DNA of 64,000 nt from Alteromonas pelagimontana (GCF_002499975.2 NZ_CP052766.1:1674001-1738000); one strand, 5' to 3'. Numbered from the stretch's first letter, positions 45,863-55,348 are shown. Notes: generated by a model not told the origin, from the letters alone. Numbers and translations: made by a program.

Positions 45863-46360
45863 ATGATTCTCACAATTCGCCCCGAACAACCCGAAGATAT
45901 CTCTGAAATTCGGGAAATTATTAAACTTGCTTTTAAAAATGCCCCTTTTTCTAATCATAAAGAGCATCGCATTGTTGATGAACTGCGAGAAGAAGGCCGC
46001 CTTATTTTATCTCGCGTTGCCGAAGAAGATGGAAAAATGATAGGCCATATTGCAGTCTCGCCAGTGACGATATCCTCTGGTGCAAAGAAATGGTTTGGAA
46101 TTGGTCCGGTATCAGTTATACCTGAATGGCAAAGTAAAGGCGGAGGAAGTAAGCTGATTCAGAGCACTGTGGAGCTGCTAAAAGAAACAGGTGCCAAAGG
46201 CTGTGTACTGCTCGGCGATCCGGCTTACTATCAACGTTTCGGATTCCGGCCAATCGCAGGACTTTATTATCCAGATGTACCGGCCACTCACTTTTTAGGA
46301 GCGGTGTTTGAAGGAGAAGCGCCTGTTGGGGAAGTCAGTTATCCTTCAGCCTTCGGATAA
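45863..46360 (+). CDS. GNAT N-acetyltransferase
   Basis: 165 residues from ATG 45863; the frame is open further upstream but overlaps the previous gene and lacks domain similarity there. Acetyl-CoA-binding motif region (GPVSVIPEWQSKGGGSKLIQSTVELLKETGAKGCVLLGDPAYYQRFGF) is the YhbS-like GNAT pattern. Acceptor unknown. The start overlaps no neighbour but follows the reductase by 55 bp, so it may share that transcript. Confidence 0.88.
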   Translation: MILTIRPEQPEDISEIREIIKLAFKNAPFSNHKEHRIVDELREEGRLILSRVAEEDGKMIGHIAVSPVTISSGAKKWFGIGPVSVIPEWQSKGGGSKLIQSTVELLKETGAKGCVLLGDPAYYQRFGFRPIAGLYYPDVPATHFLGAVFEGEAPVGEVSYPSAFG

Positions 46361-46383
46361 ATACGGCGGAAAAGCGACCGTCT

Positions 46384-46806
46384 TTAACGAGACACCAACT
46401 CCGTTTCTACCTCAGGCGGATGCGCGGTAATGTATGAAACCTCCGTAATCTCCTTATTTCCTTGAATGCTCTCCAAATAATCATTTACATATTCTATGCC
46501 GGGTAGATTGTGGCAAACTGTTTTAGGGATGACATTCAGATGAGGATTAGTGCGCGTGAACCAGTCAACCATGAGATCAGTGTCCCCATCTAACAACGCA
46601 TAGAGTAAATGATACAAACGGATAAAAGCCAGTTGGAGTTCGCTTTCCGGTGTTTCGACCTCAAAACCTACCAAAGCAGTTTCGTGCATTGCCACTTCAC
46701 TTATGCCCAACATCACTGCGGCTTCATTTGCGGTCAAACCTAACTCCTGATAGGCCCAGGTAAATGCTTTCATTACCACCGCAGGCGGGTTGTGAGTCGT
46801 TGTCAT
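46384..46806 (-). CDS. Orphan MbcA/ParS/Xre antitoxin-like protein (DUF2384)
   Basis: 140 residues. N-terminal helix-turn-helix-like part (KAFTWAYQELGLTANEAAVMLGIS) and a C-terminal DUF2384 (MbcA/ParS toxin-binding) region (LIRLYHLLYALLDGDTDLMVDWFTRTNPHLN...) as seen in RES/ParT and MbcT pairs. No toxin gene lies next to it: the neighbours are a GNAT enzyme and a SpoIIAA-like protein. It could be a solitary regulator, or its toxin may be elsewhere. Confidence 0.7.
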   Translation of the reverse strand: MTTTHNPPAVVMKAFTWAYQELGLTANEAAVMLGISEVAMHETALVGFEVETPESELQLAFIRLYHLLYALLDGDTDLMVDWFTRTNPHLNVIPKTVCHNLPGIEYVNDYLESIQGNKEITEVSYITAHPPEVETELVSR

Positions 46807-46966
46807 AGGAACGTGCTCCTGATTTTAAAAATACATTTGTAGGAACCCTTAGCACTTTGCCCAACGTTCCCTACCCTCTTCTGCTAGAATCCCTTGCGAT
46901 ATTCATTCCAGTTTGTTAAGAAAACGTAACATTGTTATAATTAAGCTGCAAACGGAGGAAATCAGG

Positions 46967-47404
46967 TCATCCCAGTTTGTCTAAATGGGCATTCTCGGTA
47001 TGGGGCTCAGTCACAAAACCGAACTTGGCTAGCCACTGCTTTGCATCGGCATACTGATAAAAAAAGCAGTGCGGCACGCCTGTTGAACTGTAAAGTCTAT
47101 CGAGTTGCATCTGTGAGGTTGTTTTCACCATAGATTCACCTGTCACGATTGCAACTCTTTGAAGCCCGATTTGCGACACCCTAAGCACGCTTTCCTGTAA
47201 TAGAATTTCTGCATCCGGAACAAGCAAGCTTTCGCCCTTCAACACCACAATATCAGCCCAGTTTTTTGTCGCAGCCTCGCCTAATTCGTGTCGATAATCG
47301 TAGATAAAGGCCTCTACACATTCTTTGTTCCAAGGCCCATACGCCTGAGTTAACTGGATATTACCTGATAAAGTAATGAGATATTCGCCGTGAACCTGCT
47401 TCAT
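46967..47404 (-). CDS. SpoIIAA-like (STAS/SEC14-type) small protein 1
   Basis: 145 residues, soluble. A hydrophobic beta-strand start (GEYLITLSGNIQLTQAYGPWNKECVEAF) and a C-terminal WLAKFGF match the 133-residue protein at 59753 in order and spacing (GNVLCVRLCGVWSTPVVKTVF ... WLLQKGF), so they are paralogues of one small family. Fold reminiscent of STAS domains. Function unknown; perhaps a sensor or scaffold. Monocistronic. Confidence 0.55.
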   Translation of the reverse strand: MKQVHGEYLITLSGNIQLTQAYGPWNKECVEAFIYDYRHELGEAATKNWADIVVLKGESLLVPDAEILLQESVLRVSQIGLQRVAIVTGESMVKTTSQMQLDRLYSSTGVPHCFFYQYADAKQWLAKFGFVTEPHTENAHLDKLG

Positions 47405-47705
47405 AACAATTGCCTATTCGAAAGACAACGCGCGCTGAGGGATGATTTTAATTATATACGATGGCGAAATACGGAAGATAAAATTTGGCTGTTATACTAA
47501 ACCGGAATGAAAACGAATTCCTCAGATTGTATTCAGCAAATAACGACAAGATGCCGCTGCACTTACGCCGATCGCTTTTCAATCGCGTTTAATTCTTGCT
47601 GAGTAACCAGCTTAGCGTTTCTTAGCCGAACGTGCTCATTCGGGCCTGCACTTACTCAGCGTTTACGTCCTGTGGTATCCGCTCCATTTGCATGAGATTT
47701 TAATA

Positions 47706-47742
47706 AAGAGTAAGAAGCGGAGGTGCTTCTTACTCTTATTTT
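47706..47742. terminator. Perfect 13-bp hairpin, bidirectional terminator
   Basis: Arms AAGAGTAAGAAGC / GCTTCTTACTCTT around GGAGGT, flanked by A/T-rich ends in both directions. It lies immediately downstream of the CBS protein stop on the minus strand. The rest of the gap 47405-47705 shows nothing I recognise. Confidence 0.75.
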
Positions 47743-47746
47743 AAAG

Positions 47747-48307
47747 CTACGCGGCAATGACTTTCGACAATGCTGAAAAAGAAGGTTGCAACTGTATATC
47801 CAATGGCACTCGCAATAGTCTTGCAATGTCACTTACACTCACTATTCCGCGGATTTCATGGGCTTCCCTATCGACAACCAGACAATGATGCTGGCCACTG
47901 TCCTTTAAGGTTTCCACAATATCGCCCACCGTTGAGCGCGAAAGCTGGGCGTAATCAAAAGATTGCAACATCGACTTTGGCTGCATAAAGTCAATGGCTT
48001 TCAACTCGCTACGCGTAGCGCCATGCGCCACTTTTTGCATGATACGCTGTTCGGATAAGTCATTTAACGTCACAATCCCTGCAAATTGCCCGCTATGATC
48101 CAGCACTATTTTCATTTTTACATGCGACTGCTTCATCAGCCTTTCCAGCTCCACCGCCTGAGTGGCAGAATCAATGACCAAGGGCATATGTTCTTTAAAA
48201 TCGGTAAAAATTGTCAACGCCGAAGACTGGGTTGTAATGCGAGTAGGCGCAACAGGCCACACCAATTTATCAACGCTTTCGATTTTATATAAAGGTAAAA
48301 CGTGCAT
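47747..48307 (-). CDS. CBS-domain-pair protein
   Basis: 186 residues from ATG 48307 (ribosome site GAGGAAATT); the 63 bases of frame upstream are not needed. Two CBS motifs (HMPLVIDSATQAVELERLMKQSHVKMKIVLDHSGQFAGIVTLNDLSEQ and LSRSTVGDIVETLKDSGQHHCLVVDREAHEIRGIVSVSDIARLL) make a Bateman module that may bind adenosine nucleotides. No catalytic domain is attached, so it is presumably a regulatory partner. A small secreted protein lies 59 bp upstream in the same direction. Confidence 0.85.
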   Translation of the reverse strand: MHVLPLYKIESVDKLVWPVAPTRITTQSSALTIFTDFKEHMPLVIDSATQAVELERLMKQSHVKMKIVLDHSGQFAGIVTLNDLSEQRIMQKVAHGATRSELKAIDFMQPKSMLQSFDYAQLSRSTVGDIVETLKDSGQHHCLVVDREAHEIRGIVSVSDIARLLRVPLDIQLQPSFSALSKVIAA

Positions 48308-48366
48308 AATAATTTCCTCAAATTTTGCTAACAAACTACACGCGCCATCAGGCACGATTGCGAACA

Positions 48367-48666
48367 TCAAATAAGGAGAACGGGCGGAGCACGAATACTG
48401 GAAGGATATTGATTCTTAAAAATAGAAGCCGAAGCTGTTACAGCGTACGAACTACGGACTTTCGAATCGATCAGCTCACGCCAACCGAACAGCAACGTAT
48501 CTGGATTGTCAGGCTCGCTGGTCGCACTTTTCTCTGCTTTTTCTTCTGGCAAATAGTCACCAGCAGCAACAACATCAGCAGTTTGAAAACTGACAGCATC
48601 CTGCTTACCGTCTGCCCAGCAGGGCGACAGAAAAAGCAAGCTTACCAGCAATAACCACTTTTGCAT
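48367..48666 (-). CDS. Small predicted periplasmic protein, unknown function
   Basis: 99 residues with a clear signal peptide (MQKWLLLVSLLFLSPCWA-DG). The mature part is 80 residues, rich in Glu, Ser and Asp, with no Cys after cleavage. No domain recognised. Ends with the hydrophobic PPVLLI. Same strand as, and 59 bp before, the CBS protein. Confidence 0.5.
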   Translation of the reverse strand: MQKWLLLVSLLFLSPCWADGKQDAVSFQTADVVAAGDYLPEEKAEKSATSEPDNPDTLLFGWRELIDSKVRSSYAVTASASIFKNQYPSSIRAPPVLLI

Positions 48667-48957
48667 TTGCGTCTCTTGTTACTATTTACAATATTAGTAT
48701 AGGGGCGAGTTAGGAAAAAAACGCTCCGTTAAACGATACATTCCCACCATCTGGCTCAATATTGCGGAGATATCTGAAGGAAGAAACAATGTCGTTGAAG
48801 AGTCTGGTTCTTGTTTTCTCTAACAAGGAAAGAGAAAATAGTCATAAATTCGTCGTCAAAACAAACCAATTATCCCCACAGCTGTATACACTATAGACAC
48901 AGTAAGAATTGTGATCTGGTTATGGCAGATAAGTTGGGCGAAACATAACGAGAAACC

Positions 48958-49851
48958 ATGCACATCATATTCAAAAACATGGCCCTTGCCATAGTATTGT
49001 CACTCTCTGTCACCGCCTGTGCCAATGTACCTCAGCAGGACTTTCCGACTACGGTAACCAAGGTCAGTGCTTTTAACGATGTAAATGCCGCTGTTACAGC
49101 ATTAAACAAGCGGTATGGCGCCGATCAGGTACTTATTGTGTCAGATATCGATAATACGCTGCTTACCAGTACGTCTGATTTAGGGGGGGATATCTGGTAC
49201 CAGTGGCAGCGCGAAAAGTTAGCGATTAAGCCCACAGAAGATGAAAAGGTGGCGTGTTTATTTGAAGATACCATCGGTTTACTTTATGAATTAGCACCGA
49301 TGCAACTGACTGAACAGAATGTTCCCGCGCTTATCCGAAATTGGCAGCAACAAGGCAATACCATGGTTGCTCTTACCTCTCGCGCACCTAAGTATCGCGC
49401 TGCCACCGAGCGTGAACTGGAGCGAAGGGGAATTGACTTTACGCCCTCTGCACTTGCGCCTTTAGGGGCCAGTGCACCTGTATTTAAAGAAATGCGAAAA
49501 CGCGAAGTCAGTTATATGGAAGGTATTTTGATGACAAGCGGACTGAATAAAGGCGAAATGCTTAATGGTATCCTGGATAAAATGCAGCGAAAGTTTAAAG
49601 CCATCGTTTTTGTTGATGATTCGCAACATAATATCGACAACATGTTCGACGCGTTTAAAAACCGTAATGATGTTGATATGCAGATTTTTCATTATGACAA
49701 AGTAGAAGCTGACCGTGAAGCAAAATATGGAAGTGTTCTCACTCAGCAACAGGCAGACAAAATGGCTTCCGACTGGAAAATGCTTAGTAATACACTGAAT
49801 AGGATTTTTCCAGCGAGAGCGTTAAACAGTAGCTGTTTAAGCGTTAATTGA
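48958..49851 (+). CDS. HAD-superfamily lipoprotein (DUF2608)
   Basis: 297 residues. Lipoprotein signal (VTAC, Cys21). HAD motif I is present as DIDNTLL (with two catalytic Asp), motif II as ALTSRAP, and motif III/IV as VFVDDSQHN; this is the DUF2608 group of periplasmic or membrane-anchored HAD phosphatases. Substrate unknown. Start at ATG 48958 after GAGAAA. Followed about 100 bp later by an EAL gene. Confidence 0.9.
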   Translation: MHIIFKNMALAIVLSLSVTACANVPQQDFPTTVTKVSAFNDVNAAVTALNKRYGADQVLIVSDIDNTLLTSTSDLGGDIWYQWQREKLAIKPTEDEKVACLFEDTIGLLYELAPMQLTEQNVPALIRNWQQQGNTMVALTSRAPKYRAATERELERRGIDFTPSALAPLGASAPVFKEMRKREVSYMEGILMTSGLNKGEMLNGILDKMQRKFKAIVFVDDSQHNIDNMFDAFKNRNDVDMQIFHYDKVEADREAKYGSVLTQQQADKMASDWKMLSNTLNRIFPARALNSSCLSVN

Positions 49852-49951
49852 GCCAAGGGTATGTCCTGATGTTCTTTAAAAAGAAAATCAGGATACTGCA
49901 CTTCACCCAGGTGCTCATCACTTAACCGAACCTTCAAAAGTGTGATGTAAA

Positions 49952-50725
49952 ATGGCAGAGAAAATTCCGCAGAAAGGCCGTAACTATTGTCAGGGTTGTA
50001 ATGAAGGCCTGCAGCTTGATTTTGAGTTCACCATGGCCTTTCAACCTATCGTAAATGTAAAAACAGCCACGGTATTCGGTTATGAGGCATTGGTAAGGGG
50101 CACCAATGAAGAATCTGCTTTTTCCATTATTTCTCAAGTCAATGCAGCAAACCTTTATACTTTTGATCAGCGCTGCCGAATGAAAGCCATTGTTATGGCT
50201 GCTGAACTGAATATCGACTGTCTTCTTAGTATTAATTTTATGCCAAACGCTGTTTTTACTCCGCAGCGATGCATCCGCAATACTCTGGAAACGGCAAAAA
50301 CACATGATTTTCCTACCGAAAAAATTATGTTCGAATTCACCGAGTCAGAGAGAATTCAAAATTCCGCCCATATTAATCAGATTATTCAGTGTTACAGCGA
50401 GCTTGGTTTTACTACTGCGATAGATGATTTTGGTGCCGGCTATTCCGGGCTCGGGTTATTGGCCAATTTGCAAACTCAGATCGTTAAAATAGATATTGCG
50501 CTAATTCGCAACATCCATCGGGATTTTCCCCGTCAGGCAATACTGACTCACATGCTTCGTTTATTTGATGACTTAAATATTACTCCTGTAGCCGAAGGCG
50601 TTGAAACTGCAGAAGAGCTTGAGTGGTTGGTTAACGCCGGTATTTCACTTATACAAGGATTCTATATAGCCAAGCCCGGTTTTCAGCACCTGCCTGAAGT
50701 GGACTTTAACCGCCTTACAAGTTAA
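49952..50725 (+). CDS. EAL-domain c-di-GMP phosphodiesterase
   Basis: 257 residues comprising little else than an EAL domain. The signature EAL in YEALVRG, the catalytic SINFMPN (Asn), FEFTES (Glu), DDFGAGYSGL and KIDIALIR, and EGVETAEE and QGFYIAKP are all present, so phosphodiesterase activity (c-di-GMP to pGpG) is expected. No GGDEF or sensory domain and no membrane segment. A short Cys-x-x-Cys (CQGC) near residue 15 could bind metal. Standalone gene. Confidence 0.93.
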   Translation: MAEKIPQKGRNYCQGCNEGLQLDFEFTMAFQPIVNVKTATVFGYEALVRGTNEESAFSIISQVNAANLYTFDQRCRMKAIVMAAELNIDCLLSINFMPNAVFTPQRCIRNTLETAKTHDFPTEKIMFEFTESERIQNSAHINQIIQCYSELGFTTAIDDFGAGYSGLGLLANLQTQIVKIDIALIRNIHRDFPRQAILTHMLRLFDDLNITPVAEGVETAEELEWLVNAGISLIQGFYIAKPGFQHLPEVDFNRLTS

Positions 50726-50845
50726 AGAACCGCACAGATAGCGTACTGCTCAACTGTGCACCTTCCGATCTTCCGCCCCGAAAAGCCTGATTCTACGCCA
50801 CCATATTGATTTGAAATCTTCAAAAGCAACAAACCAAGGTTTATT

Positions 50846-50859
50846 TGAAAGCGCTTACA
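50846..50859. promoter_or_regulatory. LacI-family operator before the GH16 gene
   Basis: TGAAAGCGCTTACA, identical to the site at 21674, about 265 bp before the GH16 start. Rest of 50726-51124 (about 400 bp) shows no gene. Confidence 0.75.
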
Positions 50860-51124
50860 TGTTACGGTTAAGTTAATGCAAGGTTGAAAATTATAAGTAT
50901 AAGTGCCTTGCGCTTGGGGAAAATGATTAGCAGCTTGGTAGTGAGTTGTTGATGTGAAAGGCAGTAAAGCGCCGATCGTTCACTTAGCACTGCTACTTGA
51001 AGATTATCTGAAACCTGGCTTTTTGAATGGATTTTCTTTAGCCAATGCCTTGGGTTTTGAATAATTACCACTGCTCAACGACAACGTGATAGCAGAAATT
51101 AACTCAACTGAGGAGATTCACAGG

Positions 51125-54034
51125 ATGCGGAAAATTACGCTTTCCTCCAGACAATTATCTAAAATTGCACTAGCCAGCGCATTGGCTTTTTGTAGTAGTC
51201 AGTCCCACGCTGCAGTGGGAAACCTAATTTGGGAAGACAACTTTAACAGCTTTAATACCGATATCTGGAACATTGATGAAGGCGATGGTTGTGCCCAAGG
51301 CTTGTGTGGGTGGGGCAATCAGGAACTGCAGTGGTACGCCCAGGATAACGTCTATATTCAGGATATCGCTGGCGAGCCAGGAAATAAAGGCTTGGTGCTG
51401 GAAGCGCGCAATCAGGCGACCGGCGGCAAAGCGTTTACCTCAGGTAAAATTCAAAGTAGCAATAAGCTGGCGATAAAGTACGGCATGATTGAAATGCGTA
51501 CTAAAACGCCAAACGTTGATACTGGTTTGTGGCCGGCGTTGTGGATGTTGGGAACCAGTACATCAAGCTGGCCTGCAAAAGGAGAAATCGATATTATGGA
51601 AATGGGGCAGTCGGCTGCACAACGCGCCGACGCCGGGTTTCCCGGCGCTCCACTTAATAATTACGTGGGCTCCAACCTGATCTTTTACGCAGATGCGGCA
51701 TGTAGCGACGGTAATCCTTCCTGTGCTGCCAGCACCGCCTGGCAAACCGACAACGCCCACCTCTCATCTTCGTCTCTTGCGAATCGTTTTGTCACCTATC
51801 GTTTGTACTGGACGGAATCACAGATCCGCTTTGCAATTGTGGATGGTGGCGTCGAATACGAGATGTATTCCCAACCTTTTACCATCAGCGAAGAGTCCAA
51901 TGAATTCCAGCAGCCTTTTTATCTGCTAATGGACCTTGCAGTCGGCGGTACTTTTACCGATGCCCAGACCAACGGCCAGGTTACAGCGCCACTTCCAGCG
52001 AAAATGGTGGTTGATTATGTCCGAATTTACGAGTTAGACGGCCAGGGCGAAATTTTCCTTGGCAATACGGTGCCTGAAGAAACCGGCACCTTTGGTGTGT
52101 TTACCGATAATACTCCCACCAATAACAAACTGGAGCCGGGTGTGGATGCAGATATCTACGTGTGGAATCAGACGTCTATTACCGATGGCACCACACCACC
52201 TTATGAAGGTGATAACGTATTGGCGTGGCAATATTCTCCAAGCCAGTGGTTTGGTGGCGGCTTCCAGTCACGTCAACCGCGGGATCTGAGCAATTTTGCT
52301 GATGGCGACGTGCACTTTAAAATTAAAATTCCTGCCGATGTGTCGTTCAAAGTGGGCATTGCAGATACCTACACTAACGAAAACTGGATTGAATTTCCCG
52401 CCAACACTACCAAATACGGGCTGGTGAGAAACGGTGATTGGGCGGAAGCCGTTATACCTGTATCTGATTTAGCAGGACCACTGGTGGCGCTGCAGTCAAT
52501 TTCAAACCCTTTTAACATAGCCTCGGTAGACGGACAAATTCCCACCTACGCTTTTGAAATGGCGCTAGATGACATTGTCTGGACTGGCGGCGGTGGCCCA
52601 GTGGTTCAAGATAGTGACGGCGACGGTATCAACGATAATGATGATCAGTGTCCAACTACAGCGGGTGATGCGGCTAACAATGGTTGTCCTGCTTCCTCAA
52701 ATGCCATTGATCTAACAGACGTGCCTGGCACATTCACCGCCCAGCATAACGATTCACCGGCAAACGAAGGCGCTGAAAACGCCTTTGATGATGATACTAC
52801 TACCAAGTATTTAACATTTCATGCCTCTGCCTGGCTGCAATATCAAACTGCGGATTTCGCGTATCCTGCCAGCGGATACCGGATAACCTCAGCAAACGAT
52901 GCGCCCGAGCGGGACCCTATGAGTTGGAATTTTCAGGGCTCAAGTGATGGTGTAACCTGGACAACGCTTGATAGCCGGTCGAATGAAGATTTCAGTTCAC
53001 GCTTTCAAACACGGGAATTCAGTTTCAGTAACACCACTGCCTGGCAGTTCTATCGAATTAACATGATGAACAACAGTGGCGGTATGACTCAGGTTGCGGA
53101 ATTTTCTATCCTGGGTAGCGATAATCCCGTGCCGGTGAACCAAAATTCCGACTCCGACGGAGACGGCGTAGCGGACAGCGCAGACAACTGTCCTGACACT
53201 CCTGCAGGAACACAAGTCGATGGCAATGGTTGTGCCATTAGTGACGGCGCTACTGGTGTTGAGCAAGTCAGCGCTGACAGCATAGTATTTTTTGTCAACA
53301 CTGCCGATTGGGCTGACGTCCACTACACCATCAATGGCCAAAACCAGCAGAACCTGCGGATGAATATTGAAGCTGGACGCAATGAGACACGTGTTAACGG
53401 GCTAAGCGCAGGTGACACCATCACGTATTGGTTTACCTACTTGCAGCCAAATGGTGCAGTAACGGATACCTCGCCCCAAACCTACTCAGTAGTAACCACA
53501 TCTGCTGGCGACGCTGACGGAGACGGTGTTAATGATGGCGTAGATCAGTGCGCTAATACGCCTGCAGGGGCCAGTGTAGATGAGAGCGGATGCGAAACGC
53601 TTGTCACCACCAGCGTGGTTGTTGAGGCAGAAAATTATAGCAACTGGAACGATAGTGACGCGGGCAACAACGGCGGTGCGTATCGTAACGATGATGTCGA
53701 CATTGAACCTACCACCGATATTAACAGCGGCTATAACGTAGGTTGGACAGCAAGCGGGGAATGGCTTGAGTATGCGGTGACACTGGGGGCAGGTACGTAC
53801 CAGGTATCCTCTCGAGTGGCGTCAAATACGGGGGCAGGAGGCTATACTGTAGCGTTAAATGGCGCTGAATTTGCCACCGACAATGTGGAAGCTACCGGCG
53901 GCTGGCAAAGCTTTGTAACGCATTCGTTGGGGCAGGTGACGATTACCGAAGGCGGTAGCCAAACCTTACGGATTAACTTCACCGGTGCTGATGTTAATTT
54001 CAACTGGCTAAAGTTTGAGTTATTAGGGAATTAA
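51125..54034 (+). CDS. Secreted multi-modular GH16 laminarinase
   Basis: 969 residues from ATG 51125 (AGGAG before it). Signal peptide (about 1-29, SQSHAA), GH16 catalytic domain (30-315) with the GEIDIMEM active site (nucleophile Glu154, Asp156, acid/base Glu159; the extra Met makes it the laminarinase-type pattern), a beta-sandwich (about 320-490), thrombospondin type 3 calcium repeats (around residues 495, 675 and 796, DxDGDGxxD), an F5/8-type C lectin (527-675), a CBM56-like beta-1,3-glucan-binding domain (709-795) and a C-terminal CBM6 (830-969). It cleaves beta-1,3-glucans outside the cell. Preceded by a LacI operator shared with the GH1, receptor and GH3 operons. Confidence 0.95.
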   Translation: MRKITLSSRQLSKIALASALAFCSSQSHAAVGNLIWEDNFNSFNTDIWNIDEGDGCAQGLCGWGNQELQWYAQDNVYIQDIAGEPGNKGLVLEARNQATGGKAFTSGKIQSSNKLAIKYGMIEMRTKTPNVDTGLWPALWMLGTSTSSWPAKGEIDIMEMGQSAAQRADAGFPGAPLNNYVGSNLIFYADAACSDGNPSCAASTAWQTDNAHLSSSSLANRFVTYRLYWTESQIRFAIVDGGVEYEMYSQPFTISEESNEFQQPFYLLMDLAVGGTFTDAQTNGQVTAPLPAKMVVDYVRIYELDGQGEIFLGNTVPEETGTFGVFTDNTPTNNKLEPGVDADIYVWNQTSITDGTTPPYEGDNVLAWQYSPSQWFGGGFQSRQPRDLSNFADGDVHFKIKIPADVSFKVGIADTYTNENWIEFPANTTKYGLVRNGDWAEAVIPVSDLAGPLVALQSISNPFNIASVDGQIPTYAFEMALDDIVWTGGGGPVVQDSDGDGINDNDDQCPTTAGDAANNGCPASSNAIDLTDVPGTFTAQHNDSPANEGAENAFDDDTTTKYLTFHASAWLQYQTADFAYPASGYRITSANDAPERDPMSWNFQGSSDGVTWTTLDSRSNEDFSSRFQTREFSFSNTTAWQFYRINMMNNSGGMTQVAEFSILGSDNPVPVNQNSDSDGDGVADSADNCPDTPAGTQVDGNGCAISDGATGVEQVSADSIVFFVNTADWADVHYTINGQNQQNLRMNIEAGRNETRVNGLSAGDTITYWFTYLQPNGAVTDTSPQTYSVVTTSAGDADGDGVNDGVDQCANTPAGASVDESGCETLVTTSVVVEAENYSNWNDSDAGNNGGAYRNDDVDIEPTTDINSGYNVGWTASGEWLEYAVTLGAGTYQVSSRVASNTGAGGYTVALNGAEFATDNVEATGGWQSFVTHSLGQVTITEGGSQTLRINFTGADVNFNWLKFELLGN

Positions 54035-54049
54035 TTCTACCTTCCATTA

Positions 54050-54075
54050 CAGGCCGGTACAGCAGTGCCGGTCTG
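54050..54075. terminator. Hairpin after GH16 (weak terminator candidate)
   Basis: CAGGCCGGTAC / GTGCCGGTCTG arms with two mismatches around AGCA, between convergent genes; no T-run. Confidence 0.35.
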
Positions 54076-54103
54076 CATATCAGTAGTCACTCATATCAAA
54101 AAG

Positions 54104-54628
54104 CTATCTTGCGTAGCCGCTACCAATGGCTCGAAGCGGCATTTTTAGTTCCAGTTCCGGCACTTGCAGGCCTACCCAGGCAGGAAATGTATTACTGTTG
54201 GGGCCGGGAAAAAGCCTGTATTGGTCTGCCCAAGGATATTCTTTCACTGCCTCATTTATTTTTGGAATGAGGTCACCCGCTTTTGGGCCTATAATCGACA
54301 GCACCTTGTAAGGTTTCGCGCCATACCAGTAACGATCCGGGGTAGCGGTATGATACTGACGTAAGGCTGATGAGCCATGGCGGACGTGCCAACCCACTAC
54401 TTCATAAACAGTATATTGCTCAGCATTCTCAGGCTTTATTGCAATCCAGGTATGAACAGCCAGCCAACCTCGCCAGCTAAATGCATCCGCAGCGTACACT
54501 TCTATTACTGCGTCTTTTTCTTGTGAAGGTGCTGGAGCAATGCCCGCTGGCTCTCGCGACGCTGTACGCCAGTCGCTGTTCGAACAGGCTGATAACGCTA
54601 GTAGAAAAGAAAACGTAAAGTATTTCAT
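54104..54628 (-). CDS. DUF3750-family lipoprotein
   Basis: 174 residues. Lipobox LSAC (Cys15). The mature part has the DUF3750 pattern (VYAADAFSWRGWLAVHTWIAIKPENAEQYTVYEVVGW and GPNSNTFPAWVGLQVPEL). Function unknown; members are periplasmic and widely distributed. Convergent with the GH16 gene; a second hypothetical gene follows upstream, 24 bp away on the same strand. Confidence 0.85.
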   Translation of the reverse strand: MKYFTFSFLLALSACSNSDWRTASREPAGIAPAPSQEKDAVIEVYAADAFSWRGWLAVHTWIAIKPENAEQYTVYEVVGWHVRHGSSALRQYHTATPDRYWYGAKPYKVLSIIGPKAGDLIPKINEAVKEYPWADQYRLFPGPNSNTFPAWVGLQVPELELKMPLRAIGSGYAR

Positions 54629-54652
54629 CTGTGATTTCGGCTATGGTTTTGA

Positions 54653-55348
54653 CTATGGTGTTGAAGAAAATTCATCGCTTCTATCTTTGGCAAAAAACAG
54701 CATTTCATAATCTGTGTCACCGTTAGCGTTTGATAAAGTGCCGGTGAAAAAATGGTTATTTTGAAATTGTTGGAATACGCGAAACTTGCTGGTATCTGCT
54801 TCGGGAGAAGTGAACTGTAGCGCACAAATTATGCCTGCACAGGCATAATCTTCTGCATAAATATATGGAGACACTTCGTTGTAAATAACATGATGCAATT
54901 TATCCGCGCGATTATTAGCAACTGTGCTGGCAGAGATTGATGATAACGTGCCTAACAGTATCTGAAAGGTTTCTTTATCTTGAAGCACTTTCTCTAATAC
55001 CTCGCTGCTTATTCCTTGCGTTGTAAAGAAGAGGTTTTCAAGTTCTTGTGCTGTTTCCGCGGCTCGAATGGTTTCTCGCAACCGAGCTTCTTCAGATTCT
55101 GGCCTGTCAGCTACCGGATCAGATCGTAACCCGCTGGTTGGAGGCGGGACAACCGAAGCCCCTCCCGCATCAGGGATACGGCTGCCTGTCACTGGATCAT
55201 CTCGATCAACCTTATCGCGGAGTCCCGGCGTCATTACCTGCGGGAAATCTGTTGTAGCGTTGTCAGAAACCGTATTACCACTGTAATAAAACATGGTGGC
55301 AACAATGAGAACAACAACGGCGATAAGATGGAATGGCTTCATCCACAC
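54653..55348 (-). CDS. Membrane-anchored hypothetical protein
   Basis: 231 residues with one N-terminal membrane segment (residues about 6-24) and a periplasmic remainder. Residues 40-90 are a Pro/Gly/Asp/Arg-rich linker. There are two Cys in ACAGIICAL that may form a disulfide. No domain recognised. It starts 24 bp upstream of the DUF3750 gene on the same strand, so the two are probably one transcript. Confidence 0.6.
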   Translation of the reverse strand: MWMKPFHLIAVVVLIVATMFYYSGNTVSDNATTDFPQVMTPGLRDKVDRDDPVTGSRIPDAGGASVVPPPTSGLRSDPVADRPESEEARLRETIRAAETAQELENLFFTTQGISSEVLEKVLQDKETFQILLGTLSSISASTVANNRADKLHHVIYNEVSPYIYAEDYACAGIICALQFTSPEADTSKFRVFQQFQNNHFFTGTLSNANGDTDYEMLFFAKDRSDEFSSTP

